A stretch of DNA of 64,000 nucleotides from the NCBI GenBank assembly GCA_905221605.1, contig CAJNDS010002088.1, positions 470,001 through 534,000 on the forward strand, in the 5' to 3' direction. Positions 52,216 through 62,636 of this stretch are shown piece by piece. This DNA is from Symbiodinium natans (Eukaryota > Sar > Dinophyceae > Suessiales > Symbiodiniaceae). The notes below the pieces were generated by a model. The model had not been told where the DNA came from, did not search any database, and saw nothing but the letters and a program-made list of their open reading frames with translations. The number at the start of each line of letters is the position of its first letter. Position 1 is the stretch's first letter. The translations under genes were made by a program, and so were the position numbers.

Positions 52216-52321
52216 GTGCAGAGCAGGGCTCTCAGGTGTGGCAGACTTTATTTGGGCCCTTCTATACGCAGGATCGGGAGAACTTAGTACACAGAGAGCC
52301 CAAAACCCTTAATCAATAAAT

Positions 52322-52400
52322 CAACCCTAAACCCTAAACCCTAAACCCTAAACCCTAAACCCTAAACCCTAAACCCTAAACCCTAAACCCTAAACCCTAA
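52322..52400 (-). repeat. CCCTAAA heptad array
   Basis: Eleven CCCTAAA units flanked on both sides by AATCAA(T/G)AAAT(C), a short direct repeat. Confidence 0.93.
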
Positions 52401-52824
52401 ATCAAGAAATCTACCTTAAACCATATAGGTATCCTAAGTCTGATTTAAAGAGTGTTCCTGAGGCTCTTTGGGTAAGCAGGTGTATAAGTAAGCGATGACA
52501 ACCCACTCAATAGCTGGTATGGAGTTTTGGCGTTGCTTCCTAGGCAAAGGGATGGTGTTCTTGGGTATCCGATTTATTCCACGCAATCCTCAGTCCCTAC
52601 GCCCTAAACCCTAAACCCTACACCCTAAACCCTAAACCCTACACCCGAAACCCTACACCCTAAACCCTATATCCTAAACCCTCAACCCTAAGCCCTAAAC
52701 CCTAAATGCCACCCGCCAAGTTCCAAAGCAGTCCAGCCCTCGCGCGCCCCCAGTCTCAGTGCTTGAGGGCCTCCGGGCCTCCAGGCCCTTCTCCATCCCT
52801 CTGCACGAAGCCCTAAACCGGTGT

Positions 52825-53180
52825 AGGGTTTAGGGTTTAGGGTTTAGGGTTTTAGGGTTTGGGGTTTTAGGGTTTTAGGGTTTTAGGGTTTTAGGGTTTT
52901 AGGGTTTTAGGGTTTTAGTGTTTTAGGGTTTTAGGGTTTTAGGGTTTTAGGGTTTTAGGGTTCTAGGGTTCTAGGGTTTTAGGGTTTTAGGGTTTTAGGG
53001 TTCTAGGGTTTTAGGGTTTTAGGGTTTTTGGGTTTTTGGGGTTTTTAGGGTTTTAGGGTTTTTGGGTTTTTGGGGTTTTGGGTTTTTGGGTCTTGGGTTT
53101 TAGGGTGTTAGGGTGTTAGGGTTTTTGGGTTTTTGGGTTTTAGGGTCTTTGGGTTTTAGGGTTTTAGGGTTTAGGGTGAA
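52825..53180 (+). repeat. TTTTAGGG octamer array
   Basis: About 350 bp dominated by an 8-base unit TTTTAGGG, with TTCTAGGG and TTTTTGGG variants. It is flanked by ordinary TTTAGGG heptads. The longest repeat block in the window and the only long octamer one. Confidence 0.93.
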
Positions 53181-53331
53181 GGCCAAGGGTTTAGGGAAGC
53201 AGACGGACGGCCCCAGCCGCTTAGCCCACGAGGTCTGTAGGGTTTAGGGTTGAGGGTTTGTGAGGGCCTCGCACCGCAAATCCCCGGAGCACTCCACCTT
53301 TGGCCCCTGAAGCTGTACCAAATTTCTTTTA

Positions 53332-53392
53332 GCCCTAAACCCTAAACCCTAAACCCTAAACCCTAAACCCTAAACCCTAAACCCTAAACCCA
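53332..53392 (-). repeat. CCCTAAA heptad array
   Basis: Eight to nine CCCTAAA units. Confidence 0.92.
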
Positions 53393-54974
53393 TTGAGGGC
53401 TGCGCCTTCGCCCTAAGGAAGAAAGCGAGAAGAGGATCGGAGTCGATGCCTCGTCGCTTACCGGGGCTGTTGCCGCAGGGGTTTGGGGTTTGGGGTTTGG
53501 GGTTGAGGGTTGAGGGTTGAGGGTTTGGGGCGTTATATGGATGTTCAGAGGGTTAGGGTTTAGGGTTGAAGCTATTGAAGCTATTTAGGGTTTAGGGTTC
53601 AGGGTTTAGGGTTTTGGGTTTTTGCGGGTTTCAGAGGTAGGGTTCTGACCCTAAGTTGGTGCCCTTGACACGCCCAATTTTCCCAAAGGGGTGCTTGAAA
53701 AGGCTCCCCCAAACCCATGCGGACAGCCTTAGGTGTCTGAATCGTCGACAAGTCCCTCAACCCTAAACCCTCAACACTAAGCCCCCCAAACCCGAAGTCC
53801 CAAACCCCAAGCCCCCCAACCCTAAGCCCGCAAACCTTAAGTCCCCCAACCCTTGGTTTCTAAACCCTAGGCCCCCTAAACCCTGAGCCCTGAGCCCTAA
53901 GCCCTAAGGCCTAAGCCCTAAACCCTAAACCCTAAGCCCCAACAATAAAGTTCCAAATGTCCCAGGGCTGGCCTGAACATGGACAGCTGGGGCTTCTCCT
54001 TCATGGGTCGGACGCGGTCGCTGAAGAGCGAGATCGAGGAGGACGTTTTTTTTTTGGTTTGGGGGGGGGGGAGGGGGGTTTGGGTTTAGGGTTTAGGGCT
54101 TGGGTTTGGGCTTTGGCGTTTTGGGGGGTTGAGAGTTTAGAGTTGAGGGTTGAGGGCAGGGCTGAGGATATGTTTCACAATATCCCAACCCCTAAATGCA
54201 AAACCCCAAAACCCAAACCCTGAACCTAGAAGTTTAAACCCAAAACTCCAAACCCTAAACCCTGAGAACAAAACCCCACATCCCCAAGCCCTGAACCTGG
54301 CCCTAAACCCAAGCCCCAAACCCCAAACCCTACATCCCTGAACCCAGGATACCCAGTAGCAGTGCCACTATTCTCACTTTGTGCAGCAGTAGGGTTTAGG
54401 GCTAAGGGTTTAGGGCTAAGGGTTTAGGGCTGGGGGTTTTAGCGGTTTAGGCTTTAGGCTTTGGGGGTGTAGAGGCGTAGGGTTTAGGGTTTGGGGTGTC
54501 AAGCTGAGGATGCCTTTAGAATAAAGAATCAAAAGCGGGGCTGCCCTTGTGATTCTTGGGCTGAACCTCTGAAGACACCCTAAGCTCTATACCCCCCTTA
54601 GAACCCAAAGGTTCTTCGACCCTGAACCGTTTAAACCTATAAACCCCTCCCCGACTAAACCCTAAACCCTAGATCCTAGGCCCTAGCCCTAAAACCCCTA
54701 AACCCTTTGGAGCCCCTTGGAAGCCCCTTGGAGCCCCTTGGGAACCAAAGGCTTCTAACACCTTTAGGGTTTGGGGTTTCAGGTTCAGGGTTTAGGGTTT
54801 AGGGTTTAGGGTTTAGGGTTTAGGGTTGAGGGTTTGCCCGCAGCAGGATGACGACGAGGATTCGCCCTTCCAGGTCGGCGATCAGGCGCGCGGCCTTCAG
54901 GGTTTAGGCTTACTATGGGGTTTGGACTTAGGGTTTTGGGTTTCGGGTCTAGGTTTTAGGGTTTTTAGGGTTTA
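53393..54974. other. gene-free mosaic
   Basis: TTTGGGG/TTGAGGG units at 53485-53530, C-rich degenerate heptads at 53755-53940, TTTAGGG runs at 54400-54500 and 54765-54830, and a T9-GG-T3-G10 tract near 54046. No gene. Confidence 0.55.
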
Positions 54975-55199
54975 GGGTGGAGGGCCTATTCTTTGGGGGT
55001 CTTTCTTTTTTTTTGGGGGGGGTCTTTTTTTTGTCGATTTTCTTGGTTTTTCCTAAGAAAACCACCATTCCCTCTCTCTATATTGTTTAAAGGATTTGAT
55101 GCATTTTTTGTGGTTTTTCGTACGAAAAATCGTAATTCCCTCTGTATTTTCATAGGAAAGCGATATTTCTTGTAGGTTTTGGAAGGAAAGAGGGAAATA

Positions 55200-55382
55200 A
55201 TGAAAAAATGGAAGGAAGGAAGAAGGAAGAAAGGAAGGAAGGCAGGAAGGAAGGAGGGAAGGAAGGAAAGAAGGAAGGAAGGAAGAAAGGAAGGAAGGAA
55301 GAAAGGAAGGAAGCAAGGAAGGAAGAAAGGAAGGAAGAAAGGAAGGGAGGAAGAAAGGAAGGAAGAAAGGAAGCAAGGGAGC
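55200..55382 (+). repeat. GGAA/GAAA purine microsatellite
   Basis: About 180 bp of GGAAGGAA and GAAAGGAA units. The long frames here (Lys/Gly/Arg-rich on plus; Leu/Pro/Ser/Phe-rich on minus) are repeat translations. Confidence 0.93.
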
Positions 55383-55919
55383 AGAAGCCTAGCGGGGTTG
55401 CTCGAAGGCTTTTGCGGGAATGTGGCAAGATCTTGTGTTGCGCACTGTGGTTGCAGGCACTTGAGGCTTTCTATCCTGCAGGCTGGGCAGCTCGCCGCTT
55501 TGCTGTATAAAGCGGCCATGCAAAGTTGTAAGTAGGGCAGGATCGAATAGCCATGATGATCGGACAGCACGCGGCAAAACGGGCTTCTTGCTGTTTCAGG
55601 GCATTGTGGCGTTAATAGCTCTTTTGGCAGACCTGTCACGCCGTGGCATGCCTGATCCTTATCGACTGACAGAGCTTTGCGGAAGCCTACACGAGCGAAA
55701 CACCTCGCGAAAGAGGGCCCGCAGTGTTTCCCTCTATACATTTTCATCGGATTCATACTACTTGTCGCAAGATTTCTTATTAATGCTTTCTTTTGTGATT
55801 CGCTTTCTTGGTCTTTCGTAGGAAAAAGCTACATATTATTTTCATAGGATTCATACTACTTTTCGTAATAGTCACTATTTTTGTGGTTTGTTTTCTTGCT
55901 TTTTCCTTGTAAAGAGCTG

Positions 55920-56515
55920 CATTCCATGCCCGGGAAGGGGGCGCCGCCGCCCCTTTCCCCGAAGTCGAAGGCGGCCCCAGCTTCGACTTCGAAAGCGCCG
56001 CCTTCGTTTTTGCGGCAGGTCCGAAGTCGAAGGCCGCGGGCCCGAAGGAGAAAGAGATGCCAAAGCCCAAGCCGAAGCCGCCAGCGCTGCCCTTGGCATT
56101 GACGAACGGCTAACTCGGCTTGGTCATTCGACGATTCGTGTGGTAGGCAGCCGCCTACCCGCGCCTTCGATTTCAGTTTCGTTTTTTTTCATGACGGCCT
56201 CTTCCGTGAACTGGACACAGTCGCCTTCTCCGGTGCGGACCTGCTTGCTCTCTATCCCGGCCTTGCCAGGCAATGGGATGTCATCAGCAAGTTCCAGAGC
56301 GTTCCTTGGGAATGGTCGCCGTCTGGAGCTGCGCGGGTGATTGCGAATTTGACGTGTGCCCGCGCTGCCAGGCCTCTCCGCCTCGTGCCATGCCCGTGCC
56401 TCTTGCGTCTGACCCGCTGCCCAGCCCAGCGGCTGCCTTGGCCCAGAGTGAGCGTAAGTTCGACGGATGCGGCTGGCCAAGCCTCCTTCGCCCGTGGGCG
56501 CTCGTCGCAGCGGCG
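55920..56515. other. GC-rich cargo, possible captured coding sequence
   Basis: The most GC-rich block in the window. One plus-strand frame across 55940-56110 encodes an Ala/Pro/Lys-rich stretch ending in PKPKPKPPALPLALTNG and a stop; other frames are also open, as expected at high GC. A second part (56260-56510) is Arg/Ala-rich on both strands. No domain recognised. Likely one or more exon fragments inside the 54975-57013 element. Confidence 0.35.
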
Positions 56516-56689
56516 GCTCTGTATTTTCATATTATTCATACTACTTTTCGTGGGATATCTTATTAAGTGTGTTTTTGGTTTGTTTTCTTGACTTGCCTAG
56601 GAAAACAAAACATTCCTTCCATGTTTTAAAACGAACCAAGTAGGGTTTTCCCAAGGAAAAACTAAGGAACAGCAACGTACGCGTTTACG

Positions 56690-56935
56690 TTTGACGAAAT
56701 CCGTCAAAAATGTAAGCAGAATAGGGTTTCCTTAGGAAAAACCAGCGAAAACCTCAAGGAAATGACAGGATATCTGTCCAAAATGTAAGGAAAATAGGGT
56801 TTTCCCCAGGAAAAACCAAGGAAAACCTAAGGGAAATGACAGGAAATCCGTCCAAAATGTAAAGAAAGTAGGTTTTCCATATGAAAAAACCTAAGGGAAA
56901 TGACAGAAAATCCGTCCAAAATGTAAGGAAAGTAG
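56690..56935 (+). repeat. 75-bp tandem repeat
   Basis: About three and a half units containing AAATGACAGGA, TCCGTCCAAAATGTAA and AGGGTTTTCC...GGAAAAACC, each unit itself a small hairpin. Confidence 0.8.
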
Positions 56936-57013
56936 GTTTCTCGTAGAGAAAACCAAGAAAATCGACAAAAAAAGACCCCCCCCAAAAAAAAATACCCAAC
57001 AAAAACTCCACCC

Positions 57014-59263
57014 GTTTAGGGTTATAGGGTTAAGGTTTGTAAAGTTGGCTTCGTTTTTTGGTCTTTCTGGGGGGTAGGGGCTAGAGTACAGGACTTCCAT
57101 GACATGGAAATCCAAACAACATTGTTGTTTTGGGGTTCATTCTTTTGGTGCGGGTTTCATACTGCGCGTGCGTGCATGCGTGCGTGCTCTTTTTTCGGGG
57201 GTGGGGCGGGTACAGGTTTTCAGGGTTTGGACGTTGATCCTGGGTAGGATTAGGGGGACCCTTAAAAGGAACCCTTCTCAAGCTCTCTTAGACAGGGACC
57301 TTCTTGAGAGGGTCGATATCCCCTAAGGCCCTAAGGGTCCCCATAATCCTATCCCCTAGTTGAAGGTTTTCAGGGTAGACCTGGGCGCCTCTGAGGGACC
57401 TGCCGGTTCCACTCAAAGTTCGTGAGCTCGCCCAGCATCTCGAACTGCTGTTCGCTGTGGAGCTCATCTGCTCTCCCGTATTCAGGGTTTAGGAGCGTTA
57501 TGGGGTCTGTGCTGATTTTAGTTTAGGTTTTTGGGGCCACGTGTGCTCATGTGCATGGCTAATTGTGACAGGTCGCTGCCCTTGTCGCTGGTTGGGACGT
57601 GCAGAAGGACGCTGTTCGCGTGCAACACCCTAAACCCCCAAAATGCCTGGAGCCCGAAACTACAGAAACCCCCAAAATGCCGGAACCCCGAAACCCTAAA
57701 CCCAAAACCCCACACAAGCCTCTACCCTCCACCCTGAGAAGAGAAGCCAGGAGCTGGGTACCGGAAGAGTTCTGGAGGCACAGAACGAGGGATTGAGAGA
57801 TTCAGGGCTTCAGGGTGCAGGGTTTAGGGATTAGGGTTCAGGGTCGAGGGTGTGCGGATGAGGGATTTTCGGGTATATAGTGGCGGTACTTCAGTCATGA
57901 GGGGGGGGATGGGGTGGGGCACGGAACCCCAGAATCGTACCTCCCAATATTCTCCGTACCACAACTTCAGTTTTGTTCTTGTGCCGGGTTGTAACCCGAA
58001 AACCTGAAACCCTACATCCGCATTTAGGGCTTGGGGGCCGGGGCCCTCGTGGCTTTTCCTTTAAAGCGTTAGGGGTCCAGGGTCTGATGGGTTTCATGTA
58101 GGGATTACGGTTTAGAGTTTAGGTTTTTTGGGGTTTATTGATTTAGGACTCAGGGTGTAGGGTTTAGGGTTTAGGTTGTTGGGGTTTATTGATTTAGGAT
58201 CCAGGTCCAACGCGCGAAAAAGACGCAAGTAAGAAAGACAGCGTGCTGCCCTAAACTCGAAGTGATGGGGTCTAGGGTTTCGGGCTAAGCCTCACAAGGC
58301 CCAGAATTTCCCCACCCACGCGACTTCCCAAAAGAATCTAAAGCCCTAAACCCGGGATCCTAAACCAAGACCTTAGACGTTTGGGGCGTTCCTTTTTTTT
58401 TAAGGAGGCTTGGCTTGATCCCTATGAGGCAGAAACACAATGGCTCCCGGAGACCCGGCACACTTCGAACCTACTTGGGTTTACGGTGTACGGTTTAGGG
58501 TTTAGGGTTTAGGGTTTAGGGTTTAGGGTGGCTTAGGGTGTCTTACTTATAACATAGGTTTTAGACAGGATTGCTATATGTTGAGTGCCAGGAGAGCCCC
58601 ATCCCCTTAATCATGAGAAAGAATCCAGCATACATGGATCTTTACGAAGCAGGGTTGGCTTTTATAAGGGGTACTGGGCTCTGTGGGTAAGTAGGGTCAC
58701 AAGACCCTAAACCACTCGAAGCTCTTGACGCCAAAAAAAAACCCTAAACCCTAAACCCTAAACCCTAAACCCTAAACCCTAAACCTTCAAAGTGCCTTGG
58801 GGCAGGTCCTGGAGCAAGGGCAGCAGCCTGAGCACAACTGGGATCGGGGTTGGGATCCAGAGCACGGGTGGGATCTCTCGGCACCCGAACTGGGCATTGG
58901 GAGGGGTTTAGGGTTTAGGGCTATCCCGAAACCCGAAACCCCAAACCCTAAACCCTAAACATCCCTAAACCATGTAGTACCCTGTGCTACCAGGGGGGGG
59001 GGGGGGGTTATAAGGAGGCCTTCGGGGCCCTCTAGAAGTTTAAACCCTGAACCTTAAATCCTGAACCATGAACCCTAAACCCTAAACCCTAAACCCTAAG
59101 CATTCACTGAGATCTGCCCAGCCAAAGAAAGAGTCTGGGTCAGGACTCGGCATTTGTGGGGGCAGTTCAGGCTTCGGGGTTTAGGGTTTACGCACTGCAA
59201 CCATGCAACGATTGAGATTTGCTTCCTGACTGCTAATGCACGTAGTCGTGCCGGACATACTTA
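57014..59263. other. gene-free mosaic
   Basis: A direct repeat of TTGGGGTTTATTGATTTAGGA (58127-58150 and 58180-58202), and heptad arrays at 58493-58530 (TTTAGGG), 58738-58788 and 59068-59100 (CCCTAAA). Frames at 57518-57796 are heptad-derived. No gene. Confidence 0.55.
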
Positions 59264-59347
59264 GAGACTCCAATACTCCTTAATTCTGGAATATTCCTGA
59301 AAGGAACCGTAGTCAGAATTAAGGAATTAAGGGGTATTGGAGTCCCT
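59264..59347. mobile_element. family E inverted-repeat element
   Basis: GACTCCAATACTCCTTAATT at the left is mirrored by AATTAAGGGGTATTGGAGTC at the right, with GGAATATTCC in the middle. A second copy is at 60653-60731. Confidence 0.7.
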
Positions 59348-59382
59348 GGCCCCCGGGCAGTGCGACCCTCCTCCAAGCATGG

Positions 59383-59475
59383 CTACTATTTGCTTAAGAA
59401 TCCCGAAAAAAGTCAAGAGAATAATCCCTATATTACCCTCTTGAGGCAGAGAATTTCATTTTTTGGGGTGTTCTT
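59383..59475. mobile_element. family A element truncated at a heptad array
   Basis: Starts CTACTATTTGCTTAAGAATC, keeps the AATCCCTATATTACCCTC interior, and loses the terminal bases of its right end (TTTTGGGGTGTTCTT) where CCCTAAA units begin. Confidence 0.7.
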
Positions 59476-59560
59476 CAACCCTAAACCCTAAACCCTAAAC
59501 CCTAAACCCTAAACCCTAAACCCTAAACCCTAAACCCTAAACCCTAAACCCTAAACCCTT
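59476..59560 (-). repeat. CCCTAAA heptad array
   Basis: Twelve CCCTAAA units starting at the broken family A end. Confidence 0.94.
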
Positions 59561-60479
59561 GACCGAGAGAACGCCAGGCCGCAGGGAAAGGTTGCCGTCG
59601 ATTTCCCCGATGGCATCCGTGAAGTGAAGGCGCGGCTACCATGGGGTTTAGGCTTGCAAGGTTTTTGAGATTTAGGGTTCAGGGTTTAGGGTTTCAAGGT
59701 TTAGGGTTGGGAGTTTTGAGGTTTAGGGACTAGGGTTTCGGGTTTAGCATTTAGGGTTTAGGGTTCCAAGGTTTAGGGTTCTAAGGTTTGAGGTTAGGGA
59801 CTGTTTTTTTACGGTTTACGGTTTTAAGGTTTAGGGCTTTAAGGTTCTTGAGGTTTAGGGAATAGGGTTCCGGGTTTAGGCTTCAGGGTATTTTCAGTAG
59901 GGTTTAGGGTTTCAAAGTTTATAGGAATATAACCATCGCGTCGTATACAGCTTGTCTCAGTTCTCGCGGGACACAGGTGACTTTTATAACCATTATCGGC
60001 AGCACTTTGTTTTTCAGACGGTTTACTGGAGAGTTTGGATGACAGTCTGACTAGTATGCAAACCTTCTAAATCAAGCCTCTTTGCCTCTTTGCCTTGGAT
60101 CGATCATGAGTGCAATTCAGCCATTCATTTACCAGTTGTTCGGGCTCTGGTTTGGGGTTTGGGGTTTGGGGTTTGTCAGCTTCGATTCTCCCGAAAGAAG
60201 CCAACGGCCAATATGAGGGGCCCCCACGCTGTTAAACTTTTGAAGAAGCCCGAAACCCTACACCCGACTTACGCTAGACTCGTAAACCTCTTGCAAGCCC
60301 TAAACTCTAATTCAACCCCTGGTAGACCCTAACCCTAAACCCTAAACCCTGAAACCTCTAACCCAAAACCCTAGACCCTAAACCCTAAACCCTCTAAAAC
60401 AACGCGGAAGCCAGGTGCAGCTGCTGCGTCCGGTAGAGGACGTGGCCCCGTTGTGTCGGCTAAAGCGCGGGCCTCTGCT

Positions 60480-60625
60480 CGGTAAACCCTAAACCCGAAA
60501 CCCGAAACCCTAAACCCTAAACCCTAAGCCCTAAGCCCTAAACCCTAAACCCGAAACCCTAACCCCAGCTCTAACCCCTAAACCCTATAAACTAAACCCT
60601 AAGCCCTCAACCCTAAACCCTCATC
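60480..60625 (-). repeat. CCCTAAA/CCCGAAA array
   Basis: About 18 C-rich units with CCCGAAA and CCCTAAG variants. A shorter run lies at 60328-60395. Confidence 0.87.
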
Positions 60626-60652
60626 GCCTGAACACGGACGCGGGTTCCCAAA

Positions 60653-60731
60653 GACTCCACTACCCCTTAACCCTCTCATATTTTGGGGGATGTGCAAGGA
60701 ATGCTCCTTAATTAAGGGGTATTGCAGTCCC
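60653..60731. mobile_element. family E inverted-repeat element
   Basis: GACTCCACTACCCCTTAA at the left pairs with TTAATTAAGGGGTATTGCAG at the right, matching the ends of the copy at 59264. Confidence 0.6.
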
Positions 60732-61127
60732 TGAGTTCCTAATTAAGTGGAGCTCCTTCATACTTGGTCTCCTTGTTTGGGGTCTACGCTAGCACAGTCC
60801 AGTTATCGCTCAAACATCTTTATCCCCAAAACCTGCACCCTAAACCATAAACCCTTCAACTCGAGGCTATAAACCCTCCATGAGATCTCAAGCACCAGGT
60901 CCGGCGAGTGCTTCGGCGAATTGTCGTTACTGTACAACACGTGGGAAGCTGAGTTTTTGCTTGCTTGAACTCAGTTAAGGGTTTAGGATTTCGGGTTTAG
61001 GGTTAAGGGTATTAAGGTTTAGGGATTAGGCGGTTTTGGAGCCAATGCCTGGAAGTAGGAGGATTAGTGTCGTTGCATCTCGGACCGTCGAAGCCCCCGG
61101 CCCCTGTGAGCCCCGCACTGCAACTAG

Positions 61128-61230
61128 GGTTTAGGGTTTAGGGTTTAATTAGGGTTTCGGGTTTAGGGTTTAGGGTTTGGGGTTTAGGGTGTAGGGTTTG
61201 GGGTTTAGGGTGTAGGGTTTAGGGTTTAGG
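61128..61230 (+). repeat. TTTAGGG/TGTAGGG array
   Basis: About 14 units with TTTGGGG and TGTAGGG variants in a repeated order (TTTGGGG-TTTAGGG-TGTAGGG twice). Confidence 0.88.
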
Positions 61231-61607
61231 CAACGATGCGACCCTGAAGCCTTGGTCAACATCAGGCGCAGTTAAGCAGAGTTCCATCTACGAAGGACCA
61301 CACACACAGGCACACACATGCAAGCTCCTACCCTAGACTCGAATTCCAGAAGTGCCCCCAGGCGCAAGCTACCGCTGAACCCTACTTAAAACCCGGAAGC
61401 CCTAACGCCCTACCCCTTTGAATACTCTTAAAGGTTTTAACTAATGTGCTAACGGCCTAGACTTAAACCCTACCACCCTGCCGCTCTACAGCCCTCAGGT
61501 ATCTGGGGGTAATACTCTAATCCTTGGCTCCAAGACGCGGCCCCACCCTTTTTAAGCGTTCAGGGTGTAAGGTACGTAAGGGTTTAGGGCTTGGGTCATG
61601 TTCACAA

Positions 61608-61710
61608 CCCCCCCCCCCCCACCCCCCCCCAACCCCCCCCCCCCCAACCCCCCCCACCCCCCAACCCCCCCAACCCCCTCCAACCCCCCCCAACCCCCCC
61701 CCCCCCCCCC
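61608..61710 (-). repeat. C-rich low-complexity tract
   Basis: About 100 bp of C broken by AA or A every 5-12 bases, resembling slipped CCCCCAA units. It yields a Pro-rich frame that is not a gene. CCCTAAA units follow. Confidence 0.9.
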
Positions 61711-61904
61711 GCCCCCCCTAAACCCTAAACCCTAAACCCTGAACCCCATAAACCCTAAACCCTAAACCCCCCCCCCCCCAACAGACTGGAAAGGCGCCAC
61801 TTGGCCACATGCAAGTCTGTGGAGCCCTCTGTCGCCGGGATGCCCGGTGGTGCCGGTGTTTTGCTCTTTGCGTTAAAGCCCCAAAGACCCGTGAACCCTA
61901 CTTG

Positions 61905-61997
61905 TAACTGCCTGAACCCGAAACCCAAGTTGTAGAGGTTGAGGGTGTAACCCTAACTGCCTGAACCCGAAACCCAAGTTGTAAAAGGTTTAGGGTG
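61905..61997 (+). repeat. 49-bp tandem duplication
   Basis: AACTGCCTGAACCCGAAACC and following bases occur at 61906 and 61955. Confidence 0.85.
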
Positions 61998-62238
61998 TGG
62001 CTGAGGCTGCTTTGGTGGAACTCATGTTAAGCCTCAAACTCTCTAAGCCCCAAACCCTGAAGCCAATCCACTCTAGAGGGGTGTTCCTAAAGCCGAAGCC
62101 CTAAACGGGTCGATGGGTGCTTGCAGAAGTTCAAGGGGGGGATGTCTCTTTGGTCTTGCGGGTTGATGGGCTTGCTGTTTTCTGGAGATCTAGGGTGTTT
62201 TAGAGAGCTCTGGAGAGTTGTGCGAAGTGGAACCGGGA

Positions 62239-62445
62239 GGGGGGGGGGGGGGGGGGGGGAGTGTGCATTTGTTTTTAGGTGGCTGCTTGTATACCTATGG
62301 ATAGGAGTGCGTGTGTATATATATATATTTATGCATACATACATATATATATATATAGATGTGTATTTATATATGTATGCATATGTATATGTATGTATAT
62401 GTGTATATACGTATATGTGCATATATATATATATCTATATATATG
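62239..62445 (+). repeat. G21 tract and (AT)n microsatellite
   Basis: G21 at 62239-62259, then ATATAT/ATGTATAC repeats at 62317-62445. The Tyr/Ile-rich frames across it are not genes. Confidence 0.9.
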
Positions 62446-62580
62446 CACCTACAATATTATCAAGAACACGTGCGTGCTTAGTGTCGGCTGGGGCGACGCG
62501 ACAACTTGGAGCCAGAAGGCCTCACGACGGGACGACGCTGGGAGGGGGTGGCGCAGAAGGTGAGGGCTGCCATTGAAAGC

Positions 62581-62636
62581 TGGGGTTTAGGGTTTAGGGT
62601 TTAGGGTTTAAGGTTTAGGGTTTAGGGTTTAGGGTA
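62581..62636 (+). repeat. TTTAGGG heptad array
   Basis: Eight units, one TTTAAGG variant. Confidence 0.92.

Larger units (their letters stand above)
54975..57013. mobile_element. 2-kb terminal-inverted-repeat element with GC-rich cargo
   Basis: The left end (GGGTGGAG at 54975, then T9G8TCTTTTTTTTG and TCGATTTTCTTGGTTTTTC to about 55060) is mirrored at the right end (56935-57013, closing with CTCCACCC). Inside, short AT-rich modules with TTCATACTACTT and CTTG(G/C)TTTTTCC recur at about 55738, 55838 and 56521 and flank two GC-rich blocks (55385-55735 and 55920-56515). A 75-bp tandem fills 56690-56935. No transposase is visible. The layout recalls non-autonomous elements that carry gene fragments. 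TTTAGGG sequence abuts both ends. Confidence 0.6.

Noticed and set aside
54986-55756. 256-codon minus-strand open frame rich in Leu-Pro-Ser-Phe
   Set aside because: Its core is a translation of the GGAA/GAAA microsatellite at 55200-55382; several frames are open on both strands for the same reason.
61524-61721. Pro-rich 65-codon frame
   Set aside because: Translation of a C-rich low-complexity tract.
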